Below, piece by piece: positions 53,083 through 62,651 of a DNA stretch of 64,000 nt (position 1 is its first letter; every line of letters starts with the position of its first letter). This stretch comes from Stutzerimonas stutzeri (GTDB taxonomy: Bacteria; Pseudomonadota; Gammaproteobacteria; Pseudomonadales; Pseudomonadaceae): NCBI RefSeq assembly GCF_024448895.1, contig NZ_JAMOIC010000009.1:1-64000 (forward strand), written 5' to 3'. Below the pieces are notes generated by a model that saw nothing but the letters and a program-made list of their open reading frames with translations, did not search any database and was not told the DNA's origin. Position numbers and translations under genes: made by a program.

Positions 53083-54321
53083 CTACGCAACCTTCGCCGA
53101 TGCCGGTAGCTTGACTGGGCGCTGCTCCCGAAAGGCGACCAGGAACGTCAGCAGCACTCCGAGCGCAAACACAGCTGGGAACAGCCAGATGCTTTGCCAG
53201 TCATGTGCGCCGGCCGTTGCGAAGTGGTCGGTGACCTTTCCGGCAACCCAGAACCCGATCAGCATTCCCACGCCATAGGTTGCCAAGGTAATGAGCCCTT
53301 GCGCTGAGCCTTTGAAGGTCTCGCCCGCCTTGGCGTCGGTATAGATCTGCCCGGAGACGAAGAAGAAGTCATAGCAGATGCCATGCAGTGCGATACCGGC
53401 CACCAGCATGAACAGCAGATCACCATTATTGCCATAGGCGAACATGGCGTATCGAAGCGACCAGGCAAGCATGCCTATCAACAGGGTTTTCTTGATGCCG
53501 AAGCGCTGGATGAACAACGGCAGTAGCAGCATGAACAGCACTTCCGAGATCTGTCCGAGGGTCATTTTTCCAGTCGGATTATCGACGCCGATTTCGGCGA
53601 GGAAGGGATTCGCGTTTTGATAATAGAAGGCCAACGGAATGCAGATCAGCACCGAGGCCAGAAAGAAGATCGCGAAGCTCCGGTCCTTCAACAGCTTGAG
53701 TGCATCGAGCCCGAGCATCTCTTTGATTCCGCCCTGGCCGCGCCTGGCCAGCGGCGGAGTACTTGGCAGGCTGAAACTGTAGAAGCCAAGTAGCGCAGAG
53801 GCGATAGCGCACATCAGAAAGGTGTTTTTCAGTGCTCCAGCGGCGATCGCCTGCTGAGCATCCCAGCCAAACAGAAAACTGATTACCAGCCCGGCAACAA
53901 TCCAACCTACCGTGCCCCACACCCGGATCCTGGCGAACTCCTGTCCGGGGTCACGCATCTGCCGAAACGCTACAGCGTTCACCAGCGCCAAAGTCGGCAT
54001 GTAGATGATCATGTAGCCAAGCACATAAGGATAAAAAGCGGCGAAATCACTCGCCCGGTAAAGCTGGAACAGCAGGACTGCCCCGACCATATGGAGGATC
54101 GCCAGCAAGCGTTCAGCATTGAAGTAGCGGTCAGCCACCAGCCCAATCACAAACGGGGCCAGGATCGCGCCCCAGGACTGAGTGGAGAACGCCATGCCTA
54201 TCTGACTGCCGTTGGCGCCCAGATTATTAGCCAGAAAAGTGCCGAGAGTAACGAACCATCCGCCCCAGATGAAGAACTGCAAAAACATCATCAGGCTCAG
54301 CCGTACATTGAGTGTGCTCAT
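53083..54321 (-). CDS. MFS transporter, nucleoside:H+ symporter-like
   Basis: 412 residues, 12 transmembrane helices. The start LSLMMFLQFFIWGGWFVTLGTFLANNLGANGSQIGMAFSTQS is typical for the NupG/XapB group. NPFLAEIGVDN and LHGICYDFFFVSGQIYTDA also fit. Although the group is named for nucleosides, such permeases often lie beside TIM-barrel and Gfo/Idh/MocA sugar genes. It is the last gene of the LacI-controlled cluster and likely imports its substrate. Confidence 0.85.
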   Translation of the reverse strand: MSTLNVRLSLMMFLQFFIWGGWFVTLGTFLANNLGANGSQIGMAFSTQSWGAILAPFVIGLVADRYFNAERLLAILHMVGAVLLFQLYRASDFAAFYPYVLGYMIIYMPTLALVNAVAFRQMRDPGQEFARIRVWGTVGWIVAGLVISFLFGWDAQQAIAAGALKNTFLMCAIASALLGFYSFSLPSTPPLARRGQGGIKEMLGLDALKLLKDRSFAIFFLASVLICIPLAFYYQNANPFLAEIGVDNPTGKMTLGQISEVLFMLLLPLFIQRFGIKKTLLIGMLAWSLRYAMFAYGNNGDLLFMLVAGIALHGICYDFFFVSGQIYTDAKAGETFKGSAQGLITLATYGVGMLIGFWVAGKVTDHFATAGAHDWQSIWLFPAVFALGVLLTFLVAFREQRPVKLPASAKVA

Positions 54322-54365
54322 GATCTTGTCCTTGTTTTATGCACGCGTTTTTGCCGGTCAGGTGC

Positions 54366-55439
54366 TTATTCGAGCCCTAGCAGCCGGCGGTTTCTCGAGG
54401 CACTGCTACCAACCCCGGCGAAGTCGTCGAACGCTCGCGTTGCGCGAGTAATCAGATGCTGCTCGATGAAGCGAGCGCCCTCCTCTGCCCCTTGTGCGCC
54501 ATCCTTGAGGCAGCACTCCCACTCCAGCACGGCCCAGCCGTCATAACCGTACTGGGTCAGCTTGCTGAAGATCTGTTTGAAATCGATTTGGCCATCTCCC
54601 AGCGAACGAAAGCGGCCAGGGCGTTCGATCCAGTCCTGGTAACCGCCATAAACGCCGGAGCGCGCATCTGCGCGGAACTCCGCATCCTTGACGTGAAACA
54701 TGCCAATGCGCTCGTGGTAACGGTCAATGAAGCCGAGGTAGTCGAGTTGCTGCAGCAGGAGGTGACTGGGGTCGTAAAGGATCTTCGCTCTGGGATGCTG
54801 ACCGACAGCCTCGAGAAAGCGCTCGAACGAAGCCCCGTCATGAAGATCCTCACCTGGGTGAATCTCGAAGCAGAGGTCAACGCCTGCATCGTCGAACGCA
54901 TCCAGAATCGGCCGCCACCGGCGAGTAAGCTCCGCGAAGCCTTCTTCGATCAACCCTTTGGGTCGCTGGGGCCAAGGGTAAAAATACGGCCACAGCAGCG
55001 CGCCGGAAAAGGTTGCATGTGCAGTGAGCCCAAGCCGCTGGCTAGCTTTCGCGGCAAGACGCAATTGATCCATGGCCCATTCCGTCCGGGCCGCCGGCCT
55101 GCCGCGCAGCTCTGCTGGCGCGAAATCATCGATTAGATCGTCGAACGCCGGGTGCACTGCCACCAGTTGGCCTTGCAGGTGCGTGGAAAGCTCGCTGATC
55201 TGCACGCCGGCGTCTGCGCAGATGCCGGCGAGCTCATCACAGTAGGTCTGGCTTTCGGCGGCTTGTTTCAAGTCCAGACACTGCCCACCGAGCGTTGGAA
55301 GTTGCACGCCCCGATACCCGAGCGACGCGGCCCATCTGGCAAGGTTGGGCAACGTGTCGAAGGGAGGCTCGCCGCCGAGGAATTGCGCGAGAAATATGGC
55401 TGGGCCGCGCATGCCGCTAGATTGTGAGGATTGGCACAT
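54366..55439 (-). CDS. Sugar phosphate isomerase/epimerase-like TIM-barrel protein
   Basis: 357 residues of the AP-endonuclease-2 fold group (IolE/IolI, hydroxypyruvate isomerase-like). Metal-ligand motifs: Glu in VDLCFEIHPGEDLHD, ILYDPSHLLLQ (Asp-x-x-His), MFHVKDAEF (His), and WAVLEWECC (Glu). Acts on an open-chain or oxidised sugar. ATG 55439 has AGGA upstream, seven bases after the upstream gene's stop. Works with the Gfo/Idh oxidoreductase; the exact reaction is not known. Confidence 0.8.
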   Translation of the reverse strand: MCQSSQSSGMRGPAIFLAQFLGGEPPFDTLPNLARWAASLGYRGVQLPTLGGQCLDLKQAAESQTYCDELAGICADAGVQISELSTHLQGQLVAVHPAFDDLIDDFAPAELRGRPAARTEWAMDQLRLAAKASQRLGLTAHATFSGALLWPYFYPWPQRPKGLIEEGFAELTRRWRPILDAFDDAGVDLCFEIHPGEDLHDGASFERFLEAVGQHPRAKILYDPSHLLLQQLDYLGFIDRYHERIGMFHVKDAEFRADARSGVYGGYQDWIERPGRFRSLGDGQIDFKQIFSKLTQYGYDGWAVLEWECCLKDGAQGAEEGARFIEQHLITRATRAFDDFAGVGSSASRNRRLLGLE

Positions 55440-55446
55440 ATGAGTC

Positions 55447-56613
55447 CTACCGTTCGCTTGCGATGAAAGAGGTCCACTTGCTGTCGCTGCGCTGGCTCGC
55501 TAGCACCGTTTCGATGAAAGACATGCCCCGAAGCGCGGCATCGATACCGGGAATAGTCGATGGATGCCCATCACGGATACTTGAAGCCTGATCGGTGTAG
55601 AGATTGGCCATTGCTTCGATGTAACCCTCTGGATGCCCTGCGGGCAGACGGATGCGCTTCAAGGCTGCTTCGCATAGCCAGGATTGATCAGTGCCGGCTC
55701 GTAGCGTCTGGACTGGCCCGTCGATTCTGCGGTAATGCAGTGAGCCCGGATCCTGCTGCCGCCATTCCAAGCCGCCACGCTCGCCGTACAGGCGCAAGGT
55801 CAACGCGTTTTCTTCTCCGCTGCAGATCTGACTGGCAATCAACACGCCGCTTGCACCGGCATCGGTGCGAAACAGCACGGCGCCGTCGTCATCGAGCTGG
55901 CGCCCCTCGACATGCACACCGAGGTCCGCGCACAGCTGGCCGATCCGTTGCCCACTGACGAACTCTGCAAGGTTGAACGCGTGCACGCCGATGTCACCCA
56001 TGCAACCACTCGGCCCGGCCACTGATGGATCGCCACGCCAGGCAGCCTGCTTGTTGCCCTGCCCGGCCTGATCTTCGCTTAGCCAGCCTTGCGGATACTC
56101 GACGTAGATTTTCCGTAGTCGTCCGAGCGCACCCGTTGCCACCATGTGCTGCGCCTGCCAGACCATCGGATAACCCTGGTAGGTATGCGCCAGCCCGTAC
56201 TGGCAAGCACTCCTGGCTAGGGACACAGCAAGGTCGTGGGTGTCGGCGAGCGACAGTGCGGCCGGCTTTTCCGAGAACACATGAAAGCCGGACTCAAGCG
56301 CAGCCTTGGCGATGGGCGCGTGGAGGTGATTCGGCGTAACGATGACGAGCAACTCCAGACGTTCATCGCAGGGCCGCGCAGCCTCGCCGGCCAGCAGTTG
56401 TTCCCAGGAGTCATAGCAGCGTTCCAGGTCGAGGTGCAGTGCAGAAGCGGTTCGCCTGTTGTTTTCCGGGTTGCGGCTGAATGCGCCACAAACGAGTTCG
56501 AAGCGTCCATCCAGGCGCATGGCCTGAAGATGCACCTGCCCGATGAAGGCTCCTTCGCCGCCACCGACAAGGCCTGCCCGTACCCTCGCTTTTGTTGCCG
56601 CTCGCAAATCCAT
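55447..56613 (-). CDS. Gfo/Idh/MocA-family oxidoreductase
   Basis: 388 residues. NAD(P) Rossmann motif RAGLVGGGEGAFIGQVH (residues about 11-27), the family EKP box in HVFSEKPAALSLADTH, and later GDIGVHAFNLAEFVSG with the catalytic Asp/His pair. Oxidises a sugar or cyclitol hydroxyl. ATG 56613 follows AGGAGTAGTT. First gene of the cluster, 14 bases downstream of a perfect LacI-type operator. Confidence 0.88.
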   Translation of the reverse strand: MDLRAATKARVRAGLVGGGEGAFIGQVHLQAMRLDGRFELVCGAFSRNPENNRRTASALHLDLERCYDSWEQLLAGEAARPCDERLELLVIVTPNHLHAPIAKAALESGFHVFSEKPAALSLADTHDLAVSLARSACQYGLAHTYQGYPMVWQAQHMVATGALGRLRKIYVEYPQGWLSEDQAGQGNKQAAWRGDPSVAGPSGCMGDIGVHAFNLAEFVSGQRIGQLCADLGVHVEGRQLDDDGAVLFRTDAGASGVLIASQICSGEENALTLRLYGERGGLEWRQQDPGSLHYRRIDGPVQTLRAGTDQSWLCEAALKRIRLPAGHPEGYIEAMANLYTDQASSIRDGHPSTIPGIDAALRGMSFIETVLASQRSDSKWTSFIASER

Positions 56614-56627
56614 AACTACTCCTGAAA

Positions 56628-56651
56628 ATCGATGTAACCGGTTACATCGAT
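56628..56651. promoter_or_regulatory. 24-bp perfect palindromic LacI-family operator
   Basis: The arms read ATCGATGTAACC and GGTTACATCGAT. The central TGTAACCGGTTACA has the CpG-centred form of LacI/GalR sites. It lies just upstream of the oxidoreductase start and is surely the target of the LacI-type protein encoded next. Confidence 0.88.
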
Positions 56652-56834
56652 TCAACCTAGCAGTGCTTTCTGAGGTGTCAAGCCACGGTCTCGGCGTTTG
56701 AGGACGTCGACAACTCAGCGATCATTGATGAAGAACCAGATCAGTGAGCATGTGTTGTGTGATTGCTCCCGCGCCCGCTTCGCTGGGTTAGGCTAGGCGG
56801 AATGAGCTGCGTGAATGATTTGAACCGAGGATCT

Positions 56835-57839
56835 ATGTCAAACATACGCAAAGTGGCCGAGCTGGCAGGCGTGTCGGTGGCCACGGTATCGCGAACGTTG
56901 AAAATGCCGGAGCGCGTGTCCCCGCTGACACGGGATCGCGTGCTTGCCGCAGTCGAGCAGGCGGGCTACCGCCCTAACCTCATGGCGGTGCAGTTCCGCT
57001 CGCGCAAGACCCGCAATCTGGTGGTCTTGGTCCCGGTGATAGCCAATGTGTTCTTCGCTCGGGTAATCAGCGGTATCCAGGAAGCCGCGCAGGCGATCGA
57101 CTACCGCGTGCTGTTGTGCGACACCCTTGGCCGTGAGGAAGTGGAAATCGCCTATGCCGAACTGGTGCGTGCACACCAGGCCGATGGCCTGATTCAGCTG
57201 CGCGCATTCGACCCATTCAGCAGTTCAGGTCCTCAAGGCGAAGGGCTCCCGCCCATGGTCAACGCCTGTGAAATTCTGGATGTCCCGCCCTGCCCAACGT
57301 TACGGCTCGATAACCGCGCTGCTGCCCATGAGATGACCGAGCACTTGCTTGGCCTAGGCCATCGACGGATCGGACTGATCAAGGGTCCGCAAGGTAGCCC
57401 GCTGACCCGTGAGCGTATCGCCGGCTATGAAGACGCATTGAGGCAAGCGGGCGTAGCACCTGACCCCACACTGCTCTGCCGCGGTAATTTCACCCTTCAG
57501 TCCGGCTACGATGCGGCCGGCCAGTTGCTCGGCAATATCGAGCGACCGACTGCAATCTTCTGTGAAAACGATGAGATGGCGATTGGCGCTATCAAGCGCA
57601 TTCGCGAGGCGGGCCTGGGTGTGCCGCAGGACATTTCGGTCGCCGGTTTCGATGACATCCCGTTCGCGGCCTTCTGTGACCCGCCGCTGACGACCATTGC
57701 TCAGCCTGCAGAAGCATTCGGGCGATACGCAGTCGAAATGCTCGTCGCGCAGTTCGCGCATCAGCCACTGGAGACTGCTCACCTGGTACTTCCTCATCAG
57801 CTGGTGATTCGAGGCAGTACGGCGGCCGTTGCACGCTGA
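56835..57839 (+). CDS. LacI-family transcriptional repressor
   Basis: 334 residues. N-terminal helix-turn-helix and hinge (MSNIRKVAELAGVSVATVS, RTLKMPERVSPLTRDRV), then a periplasmic-binding-protein-like sensor domain (NLVVLVPVIANVFFARVISGIQEAA, GLIKGPQGSPLTRERIAGYEDAL, VAGFDDIPFAAFCDPPLTTI). Divergent from the oxidoreductase-isomerase-MFS operon, which it very likely represses. GAGGATC precedes ATG 56835. Confidence 0.93.
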   Translation: MSNIRKVAELAGVSVATVSRTLKMPERVSPLTRDRVLAAVEQAGYRPNLMAVQFRSRKTRNLVVLVPVIANVFFARVISGIQEAAQAIDYRVLLCDTLGREEVEIAYAELVRAHQADGLIQLRAFDPFSSSGPQGEGLPPMVNACEILDVPPCPTLRLDNRAAAHEMTEHLLGLGHRRIGLIKGPQGSPLTRERIAGYEDALRQAGVAPDPTLLCRGNFTLQSGYDAAGQLLGNIERPTAIFCENDEMAIGAIKRIREAGLGVPQDISVAGFDDIPFAAFCDPPLTTIAQPAEAFGRYAVEMLVAQFAHQPLETAHLVLPHQLVIRGSTAAVAR

Positions 57840-57878
57840 ACAGGGTTTCGTCGGAGCTGCTTAGAAGACAGCTGACGC

Positions 57879-58073
57879 TCAGTGTCGGCGTCGTAACCCG
57901 ACGATGAGCCAGAACACCAGACCCAGAATTGGGAACAAGGCAATCCCCAAAGCCCACAGCGCTTTCGATCCGACGGTTCTATCGCTCTTGAACACGCTGA
58001 TGATTGCCAGCAGATCCAGCGCAATAACTGCTACCGCGACCGCTATCGCCAGATAACTCATGACGTCCGACAT
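57879..58073 (-). CDS. PLDc_N-domain small membrane protein
   Basis: 64 residues with two transmembrane helices (SYLAIAVAVAVIALDLLAIISVF and ALWALGIALFPILGLVFWLIVG) ending GLRRRH. This is the phospholipase-D nuclease N-terminal (PLDc_N) fold occurring alone. Role unknown. Confidence 0.75.
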   Translation of the reverse strand: MSDVMSYLAIAVAVAVIALDLLAIISVFKSDRTVGSKALWALGIALFPILGLVFWLIVGLRRRH

Positions 58074-58201
58074 TCAGTGCTCCTCAATGGAATCGACCCT
58101 ATTGAGGCTGCGCGGCTTGTCAGTCAGTTCATTCTTGCGGGCGAACGGCCATTTCGACTGCAAGACACCAAACACATATTTGACCGCTGAATTGCAGGCA
58201 T

Positions 58202-58231
58202 AAAAAAACCGCAAACTTTCGTTTACGGTTT
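58202..58231 (-). terminator. Rho-independent terminator of the tRNA operon
   Basis: On the minus strand AAACCGTAAAC, loop GAAA, GTTTGCGGTTT and a T-run follow tRNA-Cys. Confidence 0.85.
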
Positions 58232-58241
58232 CTTCATTTAA

Positions 58242-58315
58242 TGGAGGCCGATGTCGGAATCGAACCGGCGTACACGGATTTGCAATCCGCTGCATAACCA
58301 CTCTGCCAACCGGCC
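58242..58315 (-). tRNA. tRNA-Cys (anticodon GCA)
   Basis: 74 nucleotides with encoded CCA. Acceptor GGCCGGT/ATCGGCC, D arm with TGGTTATGCA, anticodon arm GGATT-GCA-AATCC, T arm with GGTTCGATTCC. It follows tRNA-Gly. Confidence 0.96.
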
Positions 58316-58358
58316 TCAAACGACAACGCCGCATGTCGCGGCGCTATCGTCAACAAAC

Positions 58359-58434
<76 letters not shown>

Positions 58435-58504
58435 ATCGTCTTGGTGACGGGCGCCATTTTATAGTTTCAGCACGCCCCGTCAAGCCTTTGATTAAAAAAG
58501 TTTT

Positions 58505-59062
58505 TTATTTCTTTTCGGTAGGACTGAGGTGAGGCCATGCAGCCATAAGGTAATTGACCATCGACCATAACGTCAGGGCGGCAGCGACGATCAACAAGCT
58601 GTAACCGAGCCCTACCCATATGGTTGCGAGCGGTGGGTTGGCCAGAAGAATGATGAGCGCGACCATCTGTGCGGCCGTCTTCCACTTACCCAGGCTGGAT
58701 ACCGCCACATGCGCGCGCGCGCCCAACTCGGCCATCCATTCGCGCAGTGCGGATATAACGATCTCCCGCCCAATGATGATCGCGGCTGGCAGCGTCAGCC
58801 AAAGATTCGCATGCTCTTCGACCAGCAATACGAGCGCCACAGCCACCATGAGCTTGTCCGCGACCGGATCGAGAAAAGCGCCAAATGGCGTGCTTTGCTG
58901 GAGCTTACGAGCCAGATAACCATCCAGCCAGTCAGTTATAGCGGCGATGGTGAATACCGCGCTTGCGGCCAGGTAGCTCCATTGGAAGGGTAAGTAGAAC
59001 AGCAGAATGATGATCGGTATCAGCAGTACGCGTAGCACGGTAAGAATGTTTGGAATGTTCAT
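58505..59062 (-). CDS. pgsA: CDP-diacylglycerol--glycerol-3-phosphate 3-phosphatidyltransferase
   Basis: 185 residues, inner membrane. The CDP-alcohol phosphotransferase motif DG..A....P.G...D...D is visible as [27 protein letters not shown]. It makes phosphatidylglycerol phosphate. Start [16 protein letters not shown] at 59062. It follows uvrC by 33 bases. Confidence 0.95.
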   Translation of the reverse strand: MNIPNILTVLRVLLIPIIILLFYLPFQWSYLAASAVFTIAAITDWLDGYLARKLQQSTPFGAFLDPVADKLMVAVALVLLVEEHANLWLTLPAAIIIGREIVISALREWMAELGARAHVAVSSLGKWKTAAQMVALIILLANPPLATIWVGLGYSLLIVAAALTLWSMVNYLMAAWPHLSPTEKK

Positions 59063-59095
59063 CGATACCACTGTCCGCGGATTTAGGAGGTGATT

Positions 59096-60916
59096 CTACT
59101 CACTGTGCAGAGTGGCATAAATCAACTCCGCAAGCTTTTTACTGATCCCAGGCGCCTTGGCGATTTCATCGAGACTCGCGCGGCAGAGTTCTTGAAGACC
59201 GCCAAAGTGCTTGAGCAGTTCGCGACGGCGCTTCGGGCCGATGCCCGGGACGCCTTCCAGCGTCGAGGTAGTCCTGGCTTTTCCTCGTCGTGCACGGTGA
59301 CCGGTAATGGCGAAACGGTGCGCCTCGTCGCGCACCTGCTGAATCAGGTGCAGCGCCGGTGAATCGCCCGGAAGCGTGAACTCATGCGCTGCGTCGTTCA
59401 GATACAGGGTCTCCAGGCCGGGCTTGCGCGTAACGCCCTTGGCCACGCCCAACAGAATCAATTCGGGGACTGCGAGCTCCTGCATCACGTCGCGAGCCAT
59501 GTTCAACTGCCCCTTGCCGCCGTCTACCAACAGGATGCCCGGAAGCTTGCCCTCCCCGTCGGCAGCCTTCTTGAAGCGTCGTGAAAGTGCCTGGTGCATC
59601 GCTGCGTAATCGTCGCCTGCAGTCACGCCCTCGATGTTGTAACGGCGGTAATCGGACTTCAATGGTCCTTCCGGTCCAAACACCACGCAAGAGGCAACCG
59701 TGGCCTCGCCACTTGAATGGCTGATATCGAAGCATTCGAGGCGAGTCGGAATCTCATCCAGATGGAGCGCCTCGGCCAAGGCCTGGAAGCGTGCGGCGAG
59801 ATGTTGCCTGTTCGCCAATCGCGCCCCCATGGCCTGTTCTGCGTTGGTGAGCGCAAGCTGCTGCCAACGTGCACGGGTACCGCGGACACGATGCGTGATC
59901 GTCAGCTCGACGTCGCGCAGCTCGTCAATGGCACTGATCAACGTTTCGAAATCTTCATGGACCGCATTGACGATCAGTTCGGCAGGCAACTCGCGCTCGA
60001 CCGAGCTGAGGTAGTACTGCTCAAGGAACGCCTGAAGCACGTCGCTGACGCTTTCTTCGATGGCGACCTGTGGGAAGAAATTCTTGCTGCCTAGCACCCG
60101 TCCGCTGCGCACGCTGATCAGATGGACGCAAGCACCACCGGGGCTCACCACCGCCGCGACGATATCGACGTTGCCGGTGCCGCCCTCCATGCTTTGCTGG
60201 TCCTGTACCCGGCGCAGGATGCCGATCTGGTCGCGAATCTCCGCAGCGCGCTCGAAATCGAGCGCCATCGCGGCCTTTTCCATGTTTTTCGAAAGCTCTT
60301 CGGCTAGCGCATTGCTACGGCCTTCCAGAAACATCACCGAGTGACGAACGTCTTCGGCGTATTCCTCGGCACTGACCAGGTTGACGCACGGCGCCTTGCA
60401 GCGCTTGATCTGGTACTGCAAGCAGGGTCGGGTGCGATTGCGGTAGTAGCTGTCCTCGCACTGGCGCACAAAGAAGGCTTTCTGCAGAAGGCTCAGGCTC
60501 TCTCGAATCGCTCCGGCGCTGGGATACGGGCCGAAGTAGCGCCCCTGACCTTTCTTCGCGCCACGGTGAATGCTGAGCCGTGGAAAGTCACCGCTCGAAA
60601 GAAACACATAAGGGTATGACTTATCGTCGCGCAGCAGGATGTTGTAGGGCGGGCGCCATTGCTTGATGAGCGTTTGCTCAAGCAACAATGCTTCGGTTTC
60701 ATTGGCTGTGATGGTGGTCTCGACCTGCGCGATCCTGGCCACCAATGCTGCGGTCTTCGGCGCCTGCCCGACCTTGCGGAAGTAACTCGCCAGTCGCTTC
60801 TTGAGGTTCTTCGCCTTGCCGACATACAGCAGCTTGGCATCGGCGTCGAACATCCGGTAGACACCGGGTCGCCCGCTACAGGAAGCAAGAAATGCAGAGG
60901 AGTCGAAGCCGCTCAT
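59096..60916 (-). CDS. uvrC: UvrABC system protein C (excinuclease subunit)
   Basis: 606 residues. N-terminal GIY-YIG nuclease ([28 protein letters not shown]), Cys-rich [18 protein letters not shown] helix pair ([24 protein letters not shown]), RNase H-like C-terminal nuclease ([32 protein letters not shown]) and helix-hairpin-helix tail ([21 protein letters not shown]). It makes both incisions in nucleotide excision repair. Its ATG shares one base with the gacA stop. Confidence 0.97.
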   Translation of the reverse strand: MSGFDSSAFLASCSGRPGVYRMFDADAKLLYVGKAKNLKKRLASYFRKVGQAPKTAALVARIAQVETTITANETEALLLEQTLIKQWRPPYNILLRDDKSYPYVFLSSGDFPRLSIHRGAKKGQGRYFGPYPSAGAIRESLSLLQKAFFVRQCEDSYYRNRTRPCLQYQIKRCKAPCVNLVSAEEYAEDVRHSVMFLEGRSNALAEELSKNMEKAAMALDFERAAEIRDQIGILRRVQDQQSMEGGTGNVDIVAAVVSPGGACVHLISVRSGRVLGSKNFFPQVAIEESVSDVLQAFLEQYYLSSVERELPAELIVNAVHEDFETLISAIDELRDVELTITHRVRGTRARWQQLALTNAEQAMGARLANRQHLAARFQALAEALHLDEIPTRLECFDISHSSGEATVASCVVFGPEGPLKSDYRRYNIEGVTAGDDYAAMHQALSRRFKKAADGEGKLPGILLVDGGKGQLNMARDVMQELAVPELILLGVAKGVTRKPGLETLYLNDAAHEFTLPGDSPALHLIQQVRDEAHRFAITGHRARRGKARTTSTLEGVPGIGPKRRRELLKHFGGLQELCRASLDEIAKAPGISKKLAELIYATLHSE

Positions 60917-61560
60917 CAATTGATGGTGTCGACCATGCCGTGGCGTACCGCCAGTAGCGCCAGCTCCACGTCGCTGCTGACCGAGAGTTTCTCGTAAATA
61001 CGGTAACGGTAAGTATTGACGGTCTTCGGCGACAGGCACAGCTTGTCAGAGATCGTCTGGACCTTCTGGCAGTTGGCGATCATCAATGCAATCTGGATCT
61101 CGCGCTCGGACAGCAGATCGAAAGGTGAGCCATTAACCTTGGGCTGGAATGATTTCAACGCCAGCTGCTGCGCGATCTGCGGGCTGATATAACGCTGCCC
61201 GGCGAAAACCATGCGGATTGCCTGAACCATTTCATCGAGGGCAGCCCCCTTGGTCAGGTATCCGGCGGCGCCCGCCTGCAGGAGGCGAGTCGGGAACGGA
61301 TCTTCTTCGCAGATCGTGACCGCAATGACCTTGATGTCAGGGTGACTGCGCAGGAGTTTGCGGGTCGCTTCGAGGCCCCCGATTCCTGGCATTTTGACGT
61401 CCATCAGCACGACGTCCGGCTTCAGTTCACGCGACTTCTTGATCGCGGACTCGCCGGATTCCGCCTGACCGATAACCTGCAGGCCATCGATGTCGGCGAG
61501 CATTCGGGATATGCCTGTGCGTACCAGATCGTGGTCATCGACCACCAGCACCCTAATCAA
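60916..61560 (-). CDS. gacA: GacA response regulator
   Basis: About 214 residues. Receiver domain with [17 protein letters not shown], phospho-acceptor Asp in [12 protein letters not shown], conserved Lys in [13 protein letters not shown]-terminal LuxR-type HTH ([43 protein letters not shown]). Very close to Pseudomonas GacA. I chose TTG 61560 (MIRVLVVDD), which has GAGGTG upstream and matches known GacA N-termini; ATG 61587 would add nine residues. It activates rsm sRNA genes through TGTAAG-N6-CTTACA elements such as that at 41781. Confidence 0.95.
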   Translation of the reverse strand: MIRVLVVDDHDLVRTGISRMLADIDGLQVIGQAESGESAIKKSRELKPDVVLMDVKMPGIGGLEATRKLLRSHPDIKVIAVTICEEDPFPTRLLQAGAAGYLTKGAALDEMVQAIRMVFAGQRYISPQIAQQLALKSFQPKVNGSPFDLLSEREIQIALMIANCQKVQTISDKLCLSPKTVNTYRYRIYEKLSVSSDVELALLAVRHGMVDTIN

Positions 61561-61767
61561 GCAGACACCTCTTTTGTGCAAATTCAAAGCTGGCTGGCTG
61601 CTCGCTTCAATAAGCGGCGAACTCTAACAAAAACTCAGCGCCTTACCCAGACCATACGTCTAAAGCTGGCCATGTGACATCAAGCGCACCGGCAATGCCT
61701 GGCATTTCGTATGAACGGCACAGCCTCAATGCAAGTCTGACTCATTGATCAACATAGTCCCCAATCA

Positions 61768-62508
61768 ATGGTACCGCTCTTGTTAGTCAGTTTAATCGCA
61801 GCCCTTGTGTTTGCTGCTGTTCACGTATTTGCGGGACGGCTGCGAAACCTCGGCCGCATACCGCGCAGTGGATGGCTCTCCACTGCTGGTGGCGTCTCTG
61901 TGGCCTATGTTTTCGTGCATCTGCTTCCTGAACTCGCAAGAGGCCAGGAAGTGATGGACGGTAGTGACATCTGGTTGCTGAGCTATCTGGAACATCACGT
62001 TTATCTCTTGGCTCTGCTCGGACTGGCCGCGTTCTATGGCCTTGAACGACTGATCAAGAAACACCGCCGCGAGCTGCCTGAGCATCAGGAGTCGCACGCC
62101 GGAGTGTTCTGGCTACATATCGCCGCCTTCGCCATCTACAACGGGCTCATCGGCTATCTACTGGTGCATGGCGAGAATAACGGTCTCAGCACCCTTGTGC
62201 TGTACTGCATCGCCATGAGCCTGCATTTTCTGGTCAACGATTTCGCGCTTCAAAATGATCACAAGGACCTGTTCAGGCGTCGGGGGCGATGGTTGCTCGC
62301 GATGACGCCTCTTGCTGGGTGGGCCTTGGGGCTTTTTATTGAAGTCTCCGAGCTTGCCGTCTCGGCACTGACCGCGTTTGTGGGGGGCTCGATCATCCTT
62401 AACGTGCTGAAAGAGGAATTGCCGGAGGAACGGGACAGCCGTTTCAGCGCCTTTCTGCTTGGCGCTGTCGGGTACTCCCTGTTGCTCCTGGGTTTCCAGG
62501 CTGGATAG
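61768..62508 (+). CDS. ZIP-like integral membrane protein
   Basis: 246 residues, about eight transmembrane segments. AYVFVHLLPELARG resembles the His/Glu motif of ZIP metal transporters, and LHFLVNDFALQND and FIEVSELAVSALTAFVGGSIILNVLKEELPEER fit later helices, although the canonical HxxxE pairs are incomplete. It might be a distant ZIP relative or another membrane protein. Single gene, divergent from gacA. Confidence 0.6.
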   Translation: MVPLLLVSLIAALVFAAVHVFAGRLRNLGRIPRSGWLSTAGGVSVAYVFVHLLPELARGQEVMDGSDIWLLSYLEHHVYLLALLGLAAFYGLERLIKKHRRELPEHQESHAGVFWLHIAAFAIYNGLIGYLLVHGENNGLSTLVLYCIAMSLHFLVNDFALQNDHKDLFRRRGRWLLAMTPLAGWALGLFIEVSELAVSALTAFVGGSIILNVLKEELPEERDSRFSAFLLGAVGYSLLLLGFQAG

Positions 62509-62651
62509 ATGCACCCAAGTTGATCGTTTCACTGCCTTGCTGACTGCTGGTACGGGAGTGCCGCAAACGGTGTCTTCGCTCTGTCAGGGGGGCGGCGCTC
62601 AGGTGTTGGCGCCATGAATGCCCCTCACGCAGGCATCGCCGGCCAACTAGA

